Both the position numbers and the translations under genes were made by a program. 64,000 nucleotides of DNA, from the NCBI RefSeq assembly GCF_958979055.1, contig NC_084888.1, positions 24,326,304-24,390,303 of the forward strand, read 5' to 3'. Positions 23,082 through 33,994 of the stretch are shown piece by piece. The DNA comes from Alnus glutinosa (lineage: Eukaryota > Streptophyta > Magnoliopsida > Fagales > Betulaceae). The notes under the pieces are model-generated. The model was not told the origin of the DNA, ran no database searches, and saw only the letters and a program-made list of their open reading frames with translations. The stretch's first letter is position 1. Each line of letters opens with the position of its first letter.

Positions 23082-23629
23082 GCCATTCCAAATTTCCAAC
23101 TCAGGCTCGGGAGATCCTCTGTTTCACGTACTAGGATAGTGAGTAAACTCTGGCAGATCGGATCAGAGTACAGTCCTACTCACTCGATCACTCTTCTTCG
23201 CTACGATAACAGGGAATGTTCCGTTCGTTCATGCTCTCGTCCAACTCCAAGCGCGTCTACTTTTTTGGTATTTCCTTTTGACCCTTGCCTTAACAGTGAA
23301 GCTTTCAAATTGAAACTTGCAGCTGTAGCATCAATAGGGGCATGGTGGATTCCTTTGGGATTGGGGGGTTTTTCTCAAAAGGGAATTGCCTGCCTGAAGC
23401 CTGAAATTATGGGGTGCGAGTGGGCCATGACGTTTTGAAGCTTTTAAGAAAAAAACAAAAGCTTGGGGTTGACTCTTCCGCCCCCGCCAGATCGATCTGG
23501 TCAGTGGGTGATCACCGATTCGCTCGTTGAATAAACAATTCGATAACCCAATCCATCTCTGGGATCGATTCCTTCTACTTCCCTGCTAATCCCAAAGCGA
23601 AACAGTTCCACTGAACCTTCCTTCTCTCG

Positions 23630-26600
23630 ATGGGTTGCGGCCAATCCAAGATCGAGAACGAGGAGGCGGTGTCGCGGTGCAAGGACCGCAAGCTCTACAT
23701 GAAGGAAGCGGTGACGTCCCGCAACGCCTTCGCGGCCGCCCACTCCTCCTACGCCACCTATTTGAAGAACACGGGCGCTGCCCTCAGTGACTACGCGCAC
23801 GGCGAGGTCACCCACTTTCCTATCTCCGCCTCCGTCGCCCAACCGGCTCCACCCTCCTCCTCTTCCTCCTCTGCCGCCGCCGCCGCCGCCGCGTCCATAG
23901 ACAATCTGCCTCCCCCTCCTCCTCTTCCTCCTCCTCCTCCTCTCCCTAATCCCCCTCCCGCCAGCTTTCCCTCCCCGCTCCAGCGCGCCGCCACCATGCC
24001 CGAGCTCAAGATCGCCAAGTCCGAGCCGCCAGGGCCCGTGGCCGCGCCGATCATGGAGGAGGAGGAGGAGGAGGGCGACGACTCCGACGGCGAGGACCCG
24101 CGTACCCGCCTGAGAAGACGTTCCGGTAGCAGTAACAGGAACGCTAGAGTTTTGGAGGACGAGGGGGTCCCGCCGCCGGTGACTAGGGTCCCGCAGGAGG
24201 AGGTGCCGATGCCGCCGCCGCCGCAACACCACGATAGTCCGTACGATTACTTCTTCGCGGAGGACACCATGCACAGGACGACCTTGAGCGACCCGCCGCC
24301 GTTGGAGGAGGTGGGCGTGAGGAACGGGGAGACTGAGCGTATGGTGTTCAAGGAAAAGCCTAAGAGAGTGGAAGATGACGGCGATGGTGGTGGGGAAGGG
24401 AGCGGGGTTGAGAAGGTTGAGGTTGCGGCGCCTGCGATGGGGAAGATTGTGAAGAAGGTGAAGCAGGGGGGTGGTGGGGCGGAGGGGAAGAGGGTGGCGA
24501 AGGGGAGTGCGAATTTGTTGCAGATATTTTTGGAGCTTGATGACCATTTCTTGAAGGCTTCGGAGAGTGCCCACGATGTTTCGAAGATGCTCGAGGCTAC
24601 CCGGTTACACTATCACTCTAACTTCGCCGATAATCGAGGTAATGGGCTTGAATTGGTTCATGGTTTGGATGGTTTTAGTCGACTTGTTGGTTTCACTATG
24701 TTTGGGTATGAGTTCTGTTAGTGTTTTTTGCTGTAAAATTAGGTTGAAGGTGATCGTTAGTGAATTACAAGTTGGTTTGTATTGAAGTGATGGTGTGGCC
24801 CTTATAGCATTAGACATTAGTACATATTATGAGAATGGTTAAGTGATTGATCATTGGTTTGTGATTGTTACTAAAAACCTTGTTCTCTCATTGCTGTCTT
24901 GTAATCTTTAGCTTCTAATGACGTTTTAGGCATTTATATCTAAATTACATTGCTAATTGCGTGACAGGTCATATCGATCACTCGTCTAGAGTGATGCGTG
25001 TTATTACATGGAATCGATCATTTAAAGCGTTAAATAATGACAATGACAATGGGAAGGATGAGATTGACTCGGAAGAGCAAGAAACTCATGCCACTGTGCT
25101 GGATAAGTTGCTAGCATGGGAGAAAAAGCTATATGATGAAGTGAAGGTATCTTGCAGTTATCCTTGATTTTGTTCCCTCACACTTTGTCCTCAGAACAAA
25201 TTTTCATTTTGCATGAATTGATCCCTGATATATCACTTCATTATATAGTCAATTTTACAGAGACCTTTAACTCATTGCTTTCTGATGACTGAAGGCCTTA
25301 AAATGACCAATGATATGATAATTTCTTCTTCGCACATTCATTTAGGCAGAATGGCTTCAGCTCTTGTATTGTATGACAATTTTGTCGTTGTTATTGTTGT
25401 GTTACTCTGTGTGTCTGCATGTGTGTGTGCGCACAGGTGTATGCATGTTTGCAAGTGTGACTTGCTAAATTCTAGCTTTACTGATGGAAGATTGTTGCTT
25501 AGCAATTGAAGTCAGTTTGGGTTGGAATATTTGAGTAGAACTAGAAAATAATTTTATCTTGGTTCCTGATCTGTGAAATAGACCATAGTCACCCCCATGC
25601 TTGGGTGATGGTATTGAACCTCAGTGGCGTCTATAGATGAATCAAAATGACTAATTGGGTGTATTTTGACTTTCCTCGGAATCATATTACCACACAAGCA
25701 GTACAGGTTATCTATATAATGCTTGACATCTTAGCCCTTTCAACCTATGTATAATATCAATGGCAAGCCTTGGCAAGTGGATTACTTCACCCTGTTTGCT
25801 GTTTCCATCCCGCCAGTTATAGAAGTCCTAGTCCAGAATTATTGGAGGGAAGTGTTTGTTTCTGTTGATGTGCTTTGAGTTTTAACAAGTCTACTGTGAT
25901 TTCATGTATGGTGCACAATATGAGATTAACAGATAGAGAGGTAGGACATCCAAGGTAGGATTTGGGTAAATCATGTCGAAGGTAGTGTGCATTTTAAGTC
26001 ATACTGCCCTCTGCGGGAATGAACACCTTGGTTTAGAACACTGCCCGACACCAATGCATATTTGTGCATGTCCTCATTGGTTGGGAAAAATGATTGTAGA
26101 GATATAAGGAAACCCATGACTGTAAAGAGCAATACTACGTTATTGATTTCTTACTTTGATTGGTTTATATAAATTTGTTACTCAAAATTTCCATCTCCAG
26201 TTGAGCCATTCGGCATTAAGATATCAACCTTGACTTGGCACCCTTGTGCTTGGCCAATGTAGAACAGTTGGCTTGGATTTAGCAAAATATAACCCTTTTG
26301 TCAATGTAAACCCATACTATGTCTTTCTGAAACCTTTTTTTTTTATTCTTTTTTACTAAAGTGTAGCTAGAGAAGTGCATTTAACTTTTGTTTATATTTC
26401 AAAGCAACCATATACATTACGTGGTATTATTTGTGGTTTACCTTTGCTGGTTAGGCAGGTGAGCTTATGAAATTTGAGTACCAAAAAAAGGTTGCTTCAC
26501 TGAACAGGCTAAAGAAACGAGGTACCAACTCTGAAGCATTGGAGAAAGCAAAAGCAGGAGTAAGTCATCTTCACACAAGATACATTGTTGACATGCAATC

Positions 26601-28349
26601 CATGGATTCTACGGTTTTAGAGATAAACCGTTTACGGGATGAACAATTATACCCAAAACTTGTTCAGCTTGTCAATGGGTGAGTGGCAATGAGGAAAGTA
26701 GTATGAAAGTTCCATTTTGGTATCTTAATTGATTTGAGTGAGATAATATATTTTCTTGATAAACACTTGTTATCTCCTATGTCTTGTTATTTAATTCTGA
26801 ATTCGCTTTGCTAAGTAAAGGCAATGAAGGATATCATATATAACAATGAGGAAAGAAAAATTGTAAATTCTTGTTGTGTGGGTTTGTAAGACCAGTTTAG
26901 ACAGCTTTCATGGAGCAAGGTGATGGCTGTACAATAAATCTTGTTCTACCTATGAATACACCTTGCTTTCAAACTGCAGGATATGTGCTGATAGTTAATT
27001 CTCGAAACTCCAATTTTCTCATGTTTTCTGCTTGATTCTGTGGGCAACATTGCTCCGCCTATTCAAATTTAGTTTTTAATATTCTTTTGTGGGAAAAGAA
27101 CTGGCTCTTTTAACTATGTTCTCTTATGATTTACTAGCTTTCTGAATATTGTTCAACTTTTAAGCTTTCAATTTAACACGCTGCGTTTTATTTTATCATT
27201 GTTTGCCTTTTGGCTGATGTGGTTTGCTTGATGCCATGATAAACGCCTTCCCATCCTCAAACCATGTGTTGCAAAAAACCCATAGAGATGTATTAATAGT
27301 GACCCTTCAAGCACTTTGGGGAATCCTGAATTTGCTGATTCACTTCCATATTTGGCTGGTAGATTGTACCATTTACAGCATTTCCATTGAGTACCATCTC
27401 TCACTTGCATGTGTTTGACCCCTCCCTCCCAACCCACCAAAAAAAAAAAAATTGCTCCCACCCCCAGGAAAGACCCTTATTATGAATTTGTTATTACTGC
27501 AGGCTTAATAATCGTATGAACTGCAGGCTTAATAATCGTATGAACTGCAGGATGGCCTATATGTGGGCAGCAATGCGATTTCACCATCAGAGCCAGTCAA
27601 AGATTGTGACAGCCCTGGGATCTCTTGACATCTCCCAATCGCCCAAGGAAACACATGAGCACCACCATGAGCGCACAATCCAGCTGATGGCAGTTGTGCA
27701 GGACTGGCATTCACAATTTCAGAAGCTAGTGACCCATCAGAAAGAGTACATTAAGGCCCTCAACAATTGGTTAAAACTAAATCTCATCCCCATTGAGAGC
27801 AGCTTGAAAGAGAAGGTTTCTTCACCACCAAGGATTCAAAACCCCCCTATTCAGGAACTGCTCCATGCTTGGCATAATCATCTGGAGAAACTACCTGATG
27901 AACTTGCAAGAACAGCTATATTCAACTTTGCTGCTGTATTAAATACTATATTTCAGCAACAAGAAGAAGAGCTGAAATTGAAGCAAAAATGTGAAGACAC
28001 CCAGAAGGACCTTGACCGCAAGATCCGGCAATTTCAAGACTGGTACGAAAAGTACATGAAGAAGAGGGCACAAGATGATTTTGATCCAGAGGGGGCAGAA
28101 GATAACACTCAAAAAGATCTTGCGGAGAAGCAGTTTATGGTGGACTCAATGAAGAAGAAGTTGGAGGACGATGTGGAAGCCTACCAGAGGCACTGCCTTC
28201 AGGTGAGGGAGAAGTCTTTGGCAAGTTTAAAGACCCGCTTGCCAGAGCTCTTTAGAGCAATGTCAGATTTTGCTGATGCATGTTCAAAAATGTACGCAAA
28301 CTTGAGTCCCATATCAAAGCCCCACAATTCAAGCCAGATCTCATCATGA
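23630..28349 (+). CDS. DUF630/DUF632 protein (NITRATE REGULATORY GENE2 / ROLLED AND ERECT LEAF-like)
   Basis: Four exons: 23630-24638, 24968-25146, 26455-26678 and 27551-28349. The total is 2211 nt, a 736-residue protein. It begins MGCGQSKIENEEAVSRCKDR, the DUF630 start, with glycine 2 and Cys 3 fitting N-myristoylation and palmitoylation. The DUF630 region covers about residues 1-60. It is followed by Ser/Ala- and Pro-rich low complexity (about 80-115), an acidic run (EEEEEEGDD) and glycine-rich linkers. DUF632 begins at about residue 320 (NLLQIFLELDDHFLKASESA) and runs through most of exons 2-4, with coiled-coil character (QQQEEELKLKQKCEDTQKDL). Relatives act in nitrate signalling or leaf development, apparently at membranes or nuclei; the role of this copy is inferred only. 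Exon 1 is very GC-rich compared with the later exons. The exon 4 acceptor is triplicated (see 27501-27548). Confidence 0.95.
27501..27548 (+). repeat. 24-bp tandem duplication creating three in-frame splice acceptors
   Basis: Two copies of AGGCTTAATAATCGTATGAA plus CTGC sit immediately before exon 4. AG acceptors therefore occur at 27502, 27526 and 27550, each preceded by TGC. The spacing is exactly 24 nt, so all three keep the frame and would add 16, 8 or 0 residues (unit LNNRMNCR) between VNG and MAYMW. The family-typical junction is 27550/27551. Confidence 0.9.
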
Positions 28350-28522
28350 GAATGTTTTGTCAGCCTGGCATTATTTTCTTATTTGTGATAGTTGTATTGT
28401 TACATAACTTACAATCTCTTGCAGTCCTTTATTTGGGATAGGCCCCGACTGAGATGATATTATGCAGTTGTGTCCATCAAATTGATTTTCGGCATAATGT
28501 TGTTAGTTCCGTACTGCTGTGA

Positions 28523-28569
<47 letters not shown>

Positions 28570-29501
28570 CTTTGATCTTAATGGTGACTTGGTGGTATCC
28601 TTTTTTCCCCTCATGTTTGGCTTCAAACTTTTGTTGATTAACCTGCGCTATCTTGCATCGAAGAAAATCAAAAGCGGTAGCAGAACTGTGGGCTGTTAAC
28701 AGCATTGGCCATTTGGCTCCCCAATAGAGGCCTGTCCCTGGCCTGAGAAAATCTACCCAGATAATTTATATGGTTGAAGATTATGGTCCTCTGGTGGTGG
28801 CCATTTGGTCCCGTACCGCATGACAAATTTTTTCTTTTGCTGATTTCAGGGAAAATTATTGCATTTTTTCCTCCCAATGTAAACGTCCATGGGGTTTTGA
28901 CTACAAAAGGTGATAAGAGGACATTCTATTATGCTTCGGAGATCAGACTTCCTTATGAAATCGTAATTCTGGTAAACAAAAAGTCTTGGACTCTGAAAGG
29001 TAGTTTTGAGTACAATCAGCTTAGCTTGGAATCCGTTCCAAACATAAATTGTTCAATGGTCTTCCTCTATGGGTTTAGAAACAAGGAATCGTCTTATTTG
29101 ATGTAAAAAAGATTTTATGTTCTTTTCTTGTTTTCATTGAGTCCAGTCCATTTCATGATAGGTCTTAGTCATGAGCCTCCTTCATCCTCTGTGTCTTGGA
29201 ATTCCACCAGGCCCCTTTCAAAATTGAATCATAGATTTCTTTTTGGGGGATTTCTGTAAGCATCAATTTCATGCATGGTCTGACCAAAAATAACTGTAAA
29301 GAGTACAACTTGTCCTTGAACTATGTTCCTTTATATCAAATTTGATTTTGTGTGAGCAATTTCTTTACAGATATTGGAAGTACCTGAATATGGGACTTTA
29401 AGAAATGACCCGGTTCTGAAAAATGAGCATGTTATTACAATGAAAGTGAAGAGGAGCTTCATATCATTGGTTACTCAAACACTCCTGAGATGATAGGGAT
29501 A
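28350..29501. other. Convergent intergenic region with an (AT)n microsatellite
   Basis: Lies between the convergent 3' ends of the DUF630/DUF632 gene and the Rab gene. It holds an (AT)n run at 28525-28560. A 110-codon plus frame at 28774-29106 matches no family I know and has no supporting features, so I do not call it a gene. Confidence 0.6.
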
Positions 29502-31702
29502 TCAAAATGAACAACAAAGTAGTTTTCTTCTTCTACCTTGTGTTTCATTGTTTAGATTCATCCCACTTCGCTTTGCAGGGGCTGCTCTTGCCAGTCTTTT
29601 TGCTGCAAAAGGTGGAACTGATTGAATGATCCAAGCCTTGCAGATTAATTTCTCAAGAATAACTCTAGAAGAAAAGCTAAGAAAATGCAAAATAGAAAAC
29701 AGAGGGCTTAAGTTGATGCAATCGTCACGCAGGACGAACCAAACTAAACATGCCAAATGCTTGTATCCAATGATCATGTTAATCAGAGTGAGTATGCGTG
29801 TGTATGTGGGCATGTGCTTCAATGCTGCAAACATGGCTGCTTATATTTGGGTGGAAGTTTGTTGTACTTTGCAACATTTCTTTATAACTGAAGTGAAAGC
29901 CAGTATGGTCGATTGCCCTGCTGCTATCCGACCAATGCAATGGAGCAATAGCCTTCTATTGATATAATGAAATTAACATTTACCTATTTCATAGAAGAGC
30001 TCATTAATATTCTGTGCGGTTTTTGCAGATGTTTCGATGAAAAACATCCCATTTTCTTGAGAAAATTGCTCTCCCTCCTGCAATAAAAAGATTAAAAGAT
30101 GTATGTAAGCCCTTGGTGTACAGTTAAATATATGTGGCACACTAGACACAATCAATCCTATCGAACAAACCAAGTGCTTTTGGATTTGACAAATTTAGTA
30201 TAACCATGGATCTTCATAAAACGGTAATGCAGATGTATTAAAAAGAGAAAAAAGATGGAGAAGCGTTGAGACCCAATATTTTGTTGATCAGGATAGTATG
30301 AGCACATCAATATTTGTTGATTGAACAACTGATCACTAAAAAAATAAAGAAATTTAATCACATTCTAAAGAAGAGGGGGGGGGGGGGGGGGGGGGGGGGG
30401 GAGGAATCTCGTACATACCTCAGTCTCGATCTCTCTGTTTGCGTCCAAGTCAGACTTGTTTGCAACCAATGCCATCACCAAATTTTGATTTCCTAGAAAC
30501 AGTGACATGGGAAATGATATAATGAGCAACATACCATCAATAGATTAATAATTGTTATAAAATTAACTACTCATTCTTTTTTAAGCACGAGAAAAGAGCT
30601 AAATGATTATTTAAATGAAGAGTTGGAAGCACAATTTTTAATTTGTTAGTTTAGAGTATAAAGTAAAGAGAGTGAAGGGCCTGACATGGAAGAAAACTGC
30701 AGATTACATAATCTTAAACTAAAGATACTGACAATTAGGCCAAGAGATATTAATGGTGAGAGGAACTAATCCCTAAGTTGATAAAGCGAAGTATGCCACT
30801 TTATATGACATATAAATGTGATAACAACAACAAAGCTGAGTCATACATATTACATAATCCAATGATAAATTTGCAATATTCACAGAATCAGAAGCTTTTA
30901 TGAATGGCATACTAGAATTACCAAGTGATGAGTGAAACAGAATATGCAATTGGTCATCATACTGAGTCAAGATAAGAGATAGTGAATTATATAAAATGAT
31001 TTAAATATCAAGGATCTTTTACTTCAGAAAAAAAAGTACATGTTGAGAGCACCAATTTGGATGACCTCACCTTGTCTTTGCAGTTCTTGAACCCATTTTT
31101 TGGCTCGAGTGAATGTATCCTGAGGCCAAAACACCATATAAAGGGTAAAGACTTATACAAAGAAGATATGGGAAAAATGGAATCTGGTGTAATGGAGTAC
31201 TGGACTGAAAATATGTAAAAAACATGGCCTTATTTTAAATCAAAATTAACTGAAACCTTGAACCCACAAGCAGAAGATAGATTGGCAAGCATATGCAGCC
31301 TATATGAAAATAGGACCAGCAGACAGTAACTTTACAGACATATTCAGTGCTGACACTTGAATGATAGTAACCTGAAAATCCATTGCCTAGAAAATAAGGA
31401 TTGTCTACTAAATGTCAACCAATGCAAAAGAGATGACTAATACAAAAAAATATCACATAGCCAAAAGTGTCATTAGTTGGCAGTTCACTGAACATTATGC
31501 ACACGCATACTATTTGTGAAATAGAAGATGGGAGGAATTTTTTCAAAATAACATATCTTGAGGGAGGGAAGTGCATGATATATTGTTCTAAGAGGTGGCT
31601 TTCCAAGGGATATATGGATAGGACTATTACAGAACCAATATATAGGACTATTAATTATGTTTGACATTGTCTAATCCTGTGTGTTGGAATGAGAGTTCCA
31701 CT

Positions 31703-31753
<51 letters not shown>

Positions 31754-33630
31754 CAACAACTTTCTGATCTCTTCAATAGGAAGAACAAAGGAAGGAAGCA
31801 GAGTCCTATAGAAGAATTACTTGTTCATGGCAATTTGTCATGAAGAAATAAATCTATTGGCACAAAAGTTGCAAGTAATACTGTATTAACTAATCCAGTG
31901 GCAAATTGTATTCATAACACTTCATTGAGTAGTGTCTATGTAATTCATCATGCTAACAATGACATTGCTGAACCAACGAGATTCAGTGACAAGAACTTCC
32001 ATAAATAGTACCATGCTTGATATGTCATACACTACTACAGCTGCAGCAGCACCACGATAATACATAGGAGCCAAGCTATGATATCGCTCTTGTCCTGCAG
32101 TATCCCATATATCAAACTTCACTGTGGCTTCAGCTAAGGACAGTATCTGAGTGAAAAAAGCTGCTCCAATAGTTGGTTCCTGCATTTAGAGAAGTTTCAG
32201 GGATCCTCAATTTTAAAATGTGTAAATGAACATTCAAAGAAAAGAACTTGATGGAAGAAACATGTGATAAACATGAACCTGGTGATCAAAAAACTGGCCT
32301 TTGACAAATCTTAAGACCAAACTGGTCTTCCCAGTTCCCATGTCCCCTAGAAGCACCTGTGGAGAAGACTTTGCAAGTGTTAGAATGAGAGATTTCTTAG
32401 TCAGATAAGTTATAAGCTAAAGTTTCTTGCTACACTATATTTTAGAAAATCAGGCCAAGAACCACACAGTATTCCAGAAATTGTTCAATTAGCTTGGTCT
32501 CAACTTGAAGTAAGTTGCTAAGCAATGGAGATATTAGGATTCACAACAATCAGAGGATGGTTTCTGTCATGATGCTGATTCAAACTGAGTTCCAGAGCAT
32601 CTATTGAGGTTTATGTGAGTATCTATAGCATAATACCTGCTTTGATGTAATTTACTGTCATAAACTCAGCCGAACTCACATAGTGGAAGAATAATGAAAT
32701 TCATATCTACATGTGTAAAATACAATGCAGTGGCTAGCATATAATCCAGCGCTAAGCTCCTGATTTTAGACAGCAATGCCTAGAGAGCACCAAGAGAAGT
32801 AAACTACAGTCTGGAGCAAGACTGTGAACCAGAATGGAAAAAGTTACGCAGATCATGCCAATAGACACCGATTTTGACGTAAAATAGACTGATTAAAACA
32901 GAAAAGTATGGACTTTGACATCCCCAGGTGGTATGTGCTGCTCAAACGATTTTGTCATCGGGTTTTCTGTAAAAGAGGTCTTTCCCAGAAATGGAAACTT
33001 CTAGTGGATGCCAATCTCTAATTAGTGAATAAAGTAGTGTGGGCAGTGGGCTTTGGAGGCATAGGAAAAAAAGAAAGCAAAAACTAAGATATCCAACATT
33101 CTGGAAGTGTGGAAAGCAGACTGGCTTGTATTGTTTTTCTTAGAAATCATCATAAATTGGAAAATATCAAGAACGGCAAACCTCATCAAGATTCAACATA
33201 GTAAACATCCGAACTGGTGAATTTAATAAAATCGAAATATTGATACAATACCATTGAATCCAATTTCCTTGAGCAGCCTAATTCTAAGAGTTTTTCATTT
33301 GAGATAGAGGTTATGGATAATTGATATGAAACTTAACCAATTACATTATCTACTCATAAACTGTTTACTGTCTTCAGACTCTGTAGCCACAAAAATATCA
33401 TTCAAACATCATTCTTTTGCCGACCAATCTACCATATTCATCTTTTAGAATAACATATAAATAAAACTTTAAAACCTAGCTGCTCATATATGGGCTATGT
33501 TAGCATAAACAATTTTAGGTCAGGATAAATAATTACATAATAATAAAAAATAAAAAATAAAAAAATCAAGAAAGGGGGAAGACATACCCACCAGCTTGGC
33601 TTGTATAATCTTGTTGCCAGGCTTTGCCAT
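29502..33630 (-). CDS. Rab5-type small GTPase (RABF2/RHN1-like)
   Basis: Seven exons on the minus strand: 33630-33592, 32356-32279, 32179-32012, 31119-31071, 30492-30419, 30077-29984 and 29602-29502. They encode 200 residues. All nucleotide-binding boxes are present: GDMGTGKT (17-24), switch I EPTIG (Thr42), WDTAGQE (64-70), NKSD (123-126) and ETSAK (151-155). The AAFFTQ and [15 protein letters not shown] blocks are Rab5-specific. The tail ends [10 protein letters not shown], with a CCXX-type prenylation site. It is not the myristoylated ARA6/RABF1 type because it starts MAKPGNK. Family role: tethering and fusion on endosomes and prevacuolar compartments, recycled by Rab GEFs such as VPS9. 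Intron 1 is 1.2 kb; other introns hold a (CT)n run and a poly(G) tract. Converges on the DUF630/DUF632 gene. Confidence 0.95.
30375..30401. repeat. Homopolymer of 27 G (C on the coding strand) in a Rab5 intron
   Basis: An uninterrupted run of 27 G, only 18 bp beyond the splice donor of exon 5 at 30419/30418 on the minus strand. The nascent transcript would carry poly(C) at the start of the intron. Confidence 0.95.
31706..31752. repeat. (CT)n microsatellite in Rab5 intron 3
   Basis: About 23 CT units, equivalent to (AG)n on the coding strand, between exons 3 and 4. Confidence 0.95.
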
Positions 33631-33870
33631 TTTGACTACTCCGATGAGAACTGTACAAGTTTATCAGAGCGAGGGAGAGAGAGAGAGGGCGTTGTGGGTT
33701 GAAAACAAAATTTATATGAAGTATTCATAAAGGGAAAGCTCTACGGCATGTAGAACAAGAAAGCCGACCGAGAAGAGGGCTCCGGTAAGACCGGTAGTTT
33801 TGACTTTTCGTTGACTGGTAGTTGCAGTACTGTCAAAACCAAGACTTTTGTTCCGTTTTTGTCCCGGTAA

Positions 33871-33994
33871 TTTTAAAAGGAGGAATGAGTCACTACCACC
33901 TAAATATTCAATTTTTTATTATCCTGTTTATGTGGCAAGGTGGTCCCCTACTAACTTTATATTTAGGTGGTGAATAATCATTTCTCTTTTAAAA
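33871..33994. mobile_element. Short MITE upstream of the Rab5 gene
   Basis: A 124-bp segment with inverted ends of about 36 bp: the left starts TTTTAAAAGGAGGAATGA and runs to ACCACCTAAATAT, and the right is its imperfect complement ending TCTCTTTTAAAA. It lies about 240 bp upstream of the Rab5 ATG. No clear target duplication is visible. Confidence 0.7.

Noticed and set aside
23501..24574. Long minus-strand open frame (357 codons) opposite exon 1 of the DUF630/DUF632 gene
   Set aside because: Caused by high GC content and codon structure of the plus-strand exon. The sense frame has the family domains; the antisense has only Arg/Leu/Gly-rich low complexity.
28774..29106. 110-codon plus-strand frame between two convergent genes
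   Set aside because: No family match, no splice partners, and it lies in the 3' intergenic space.
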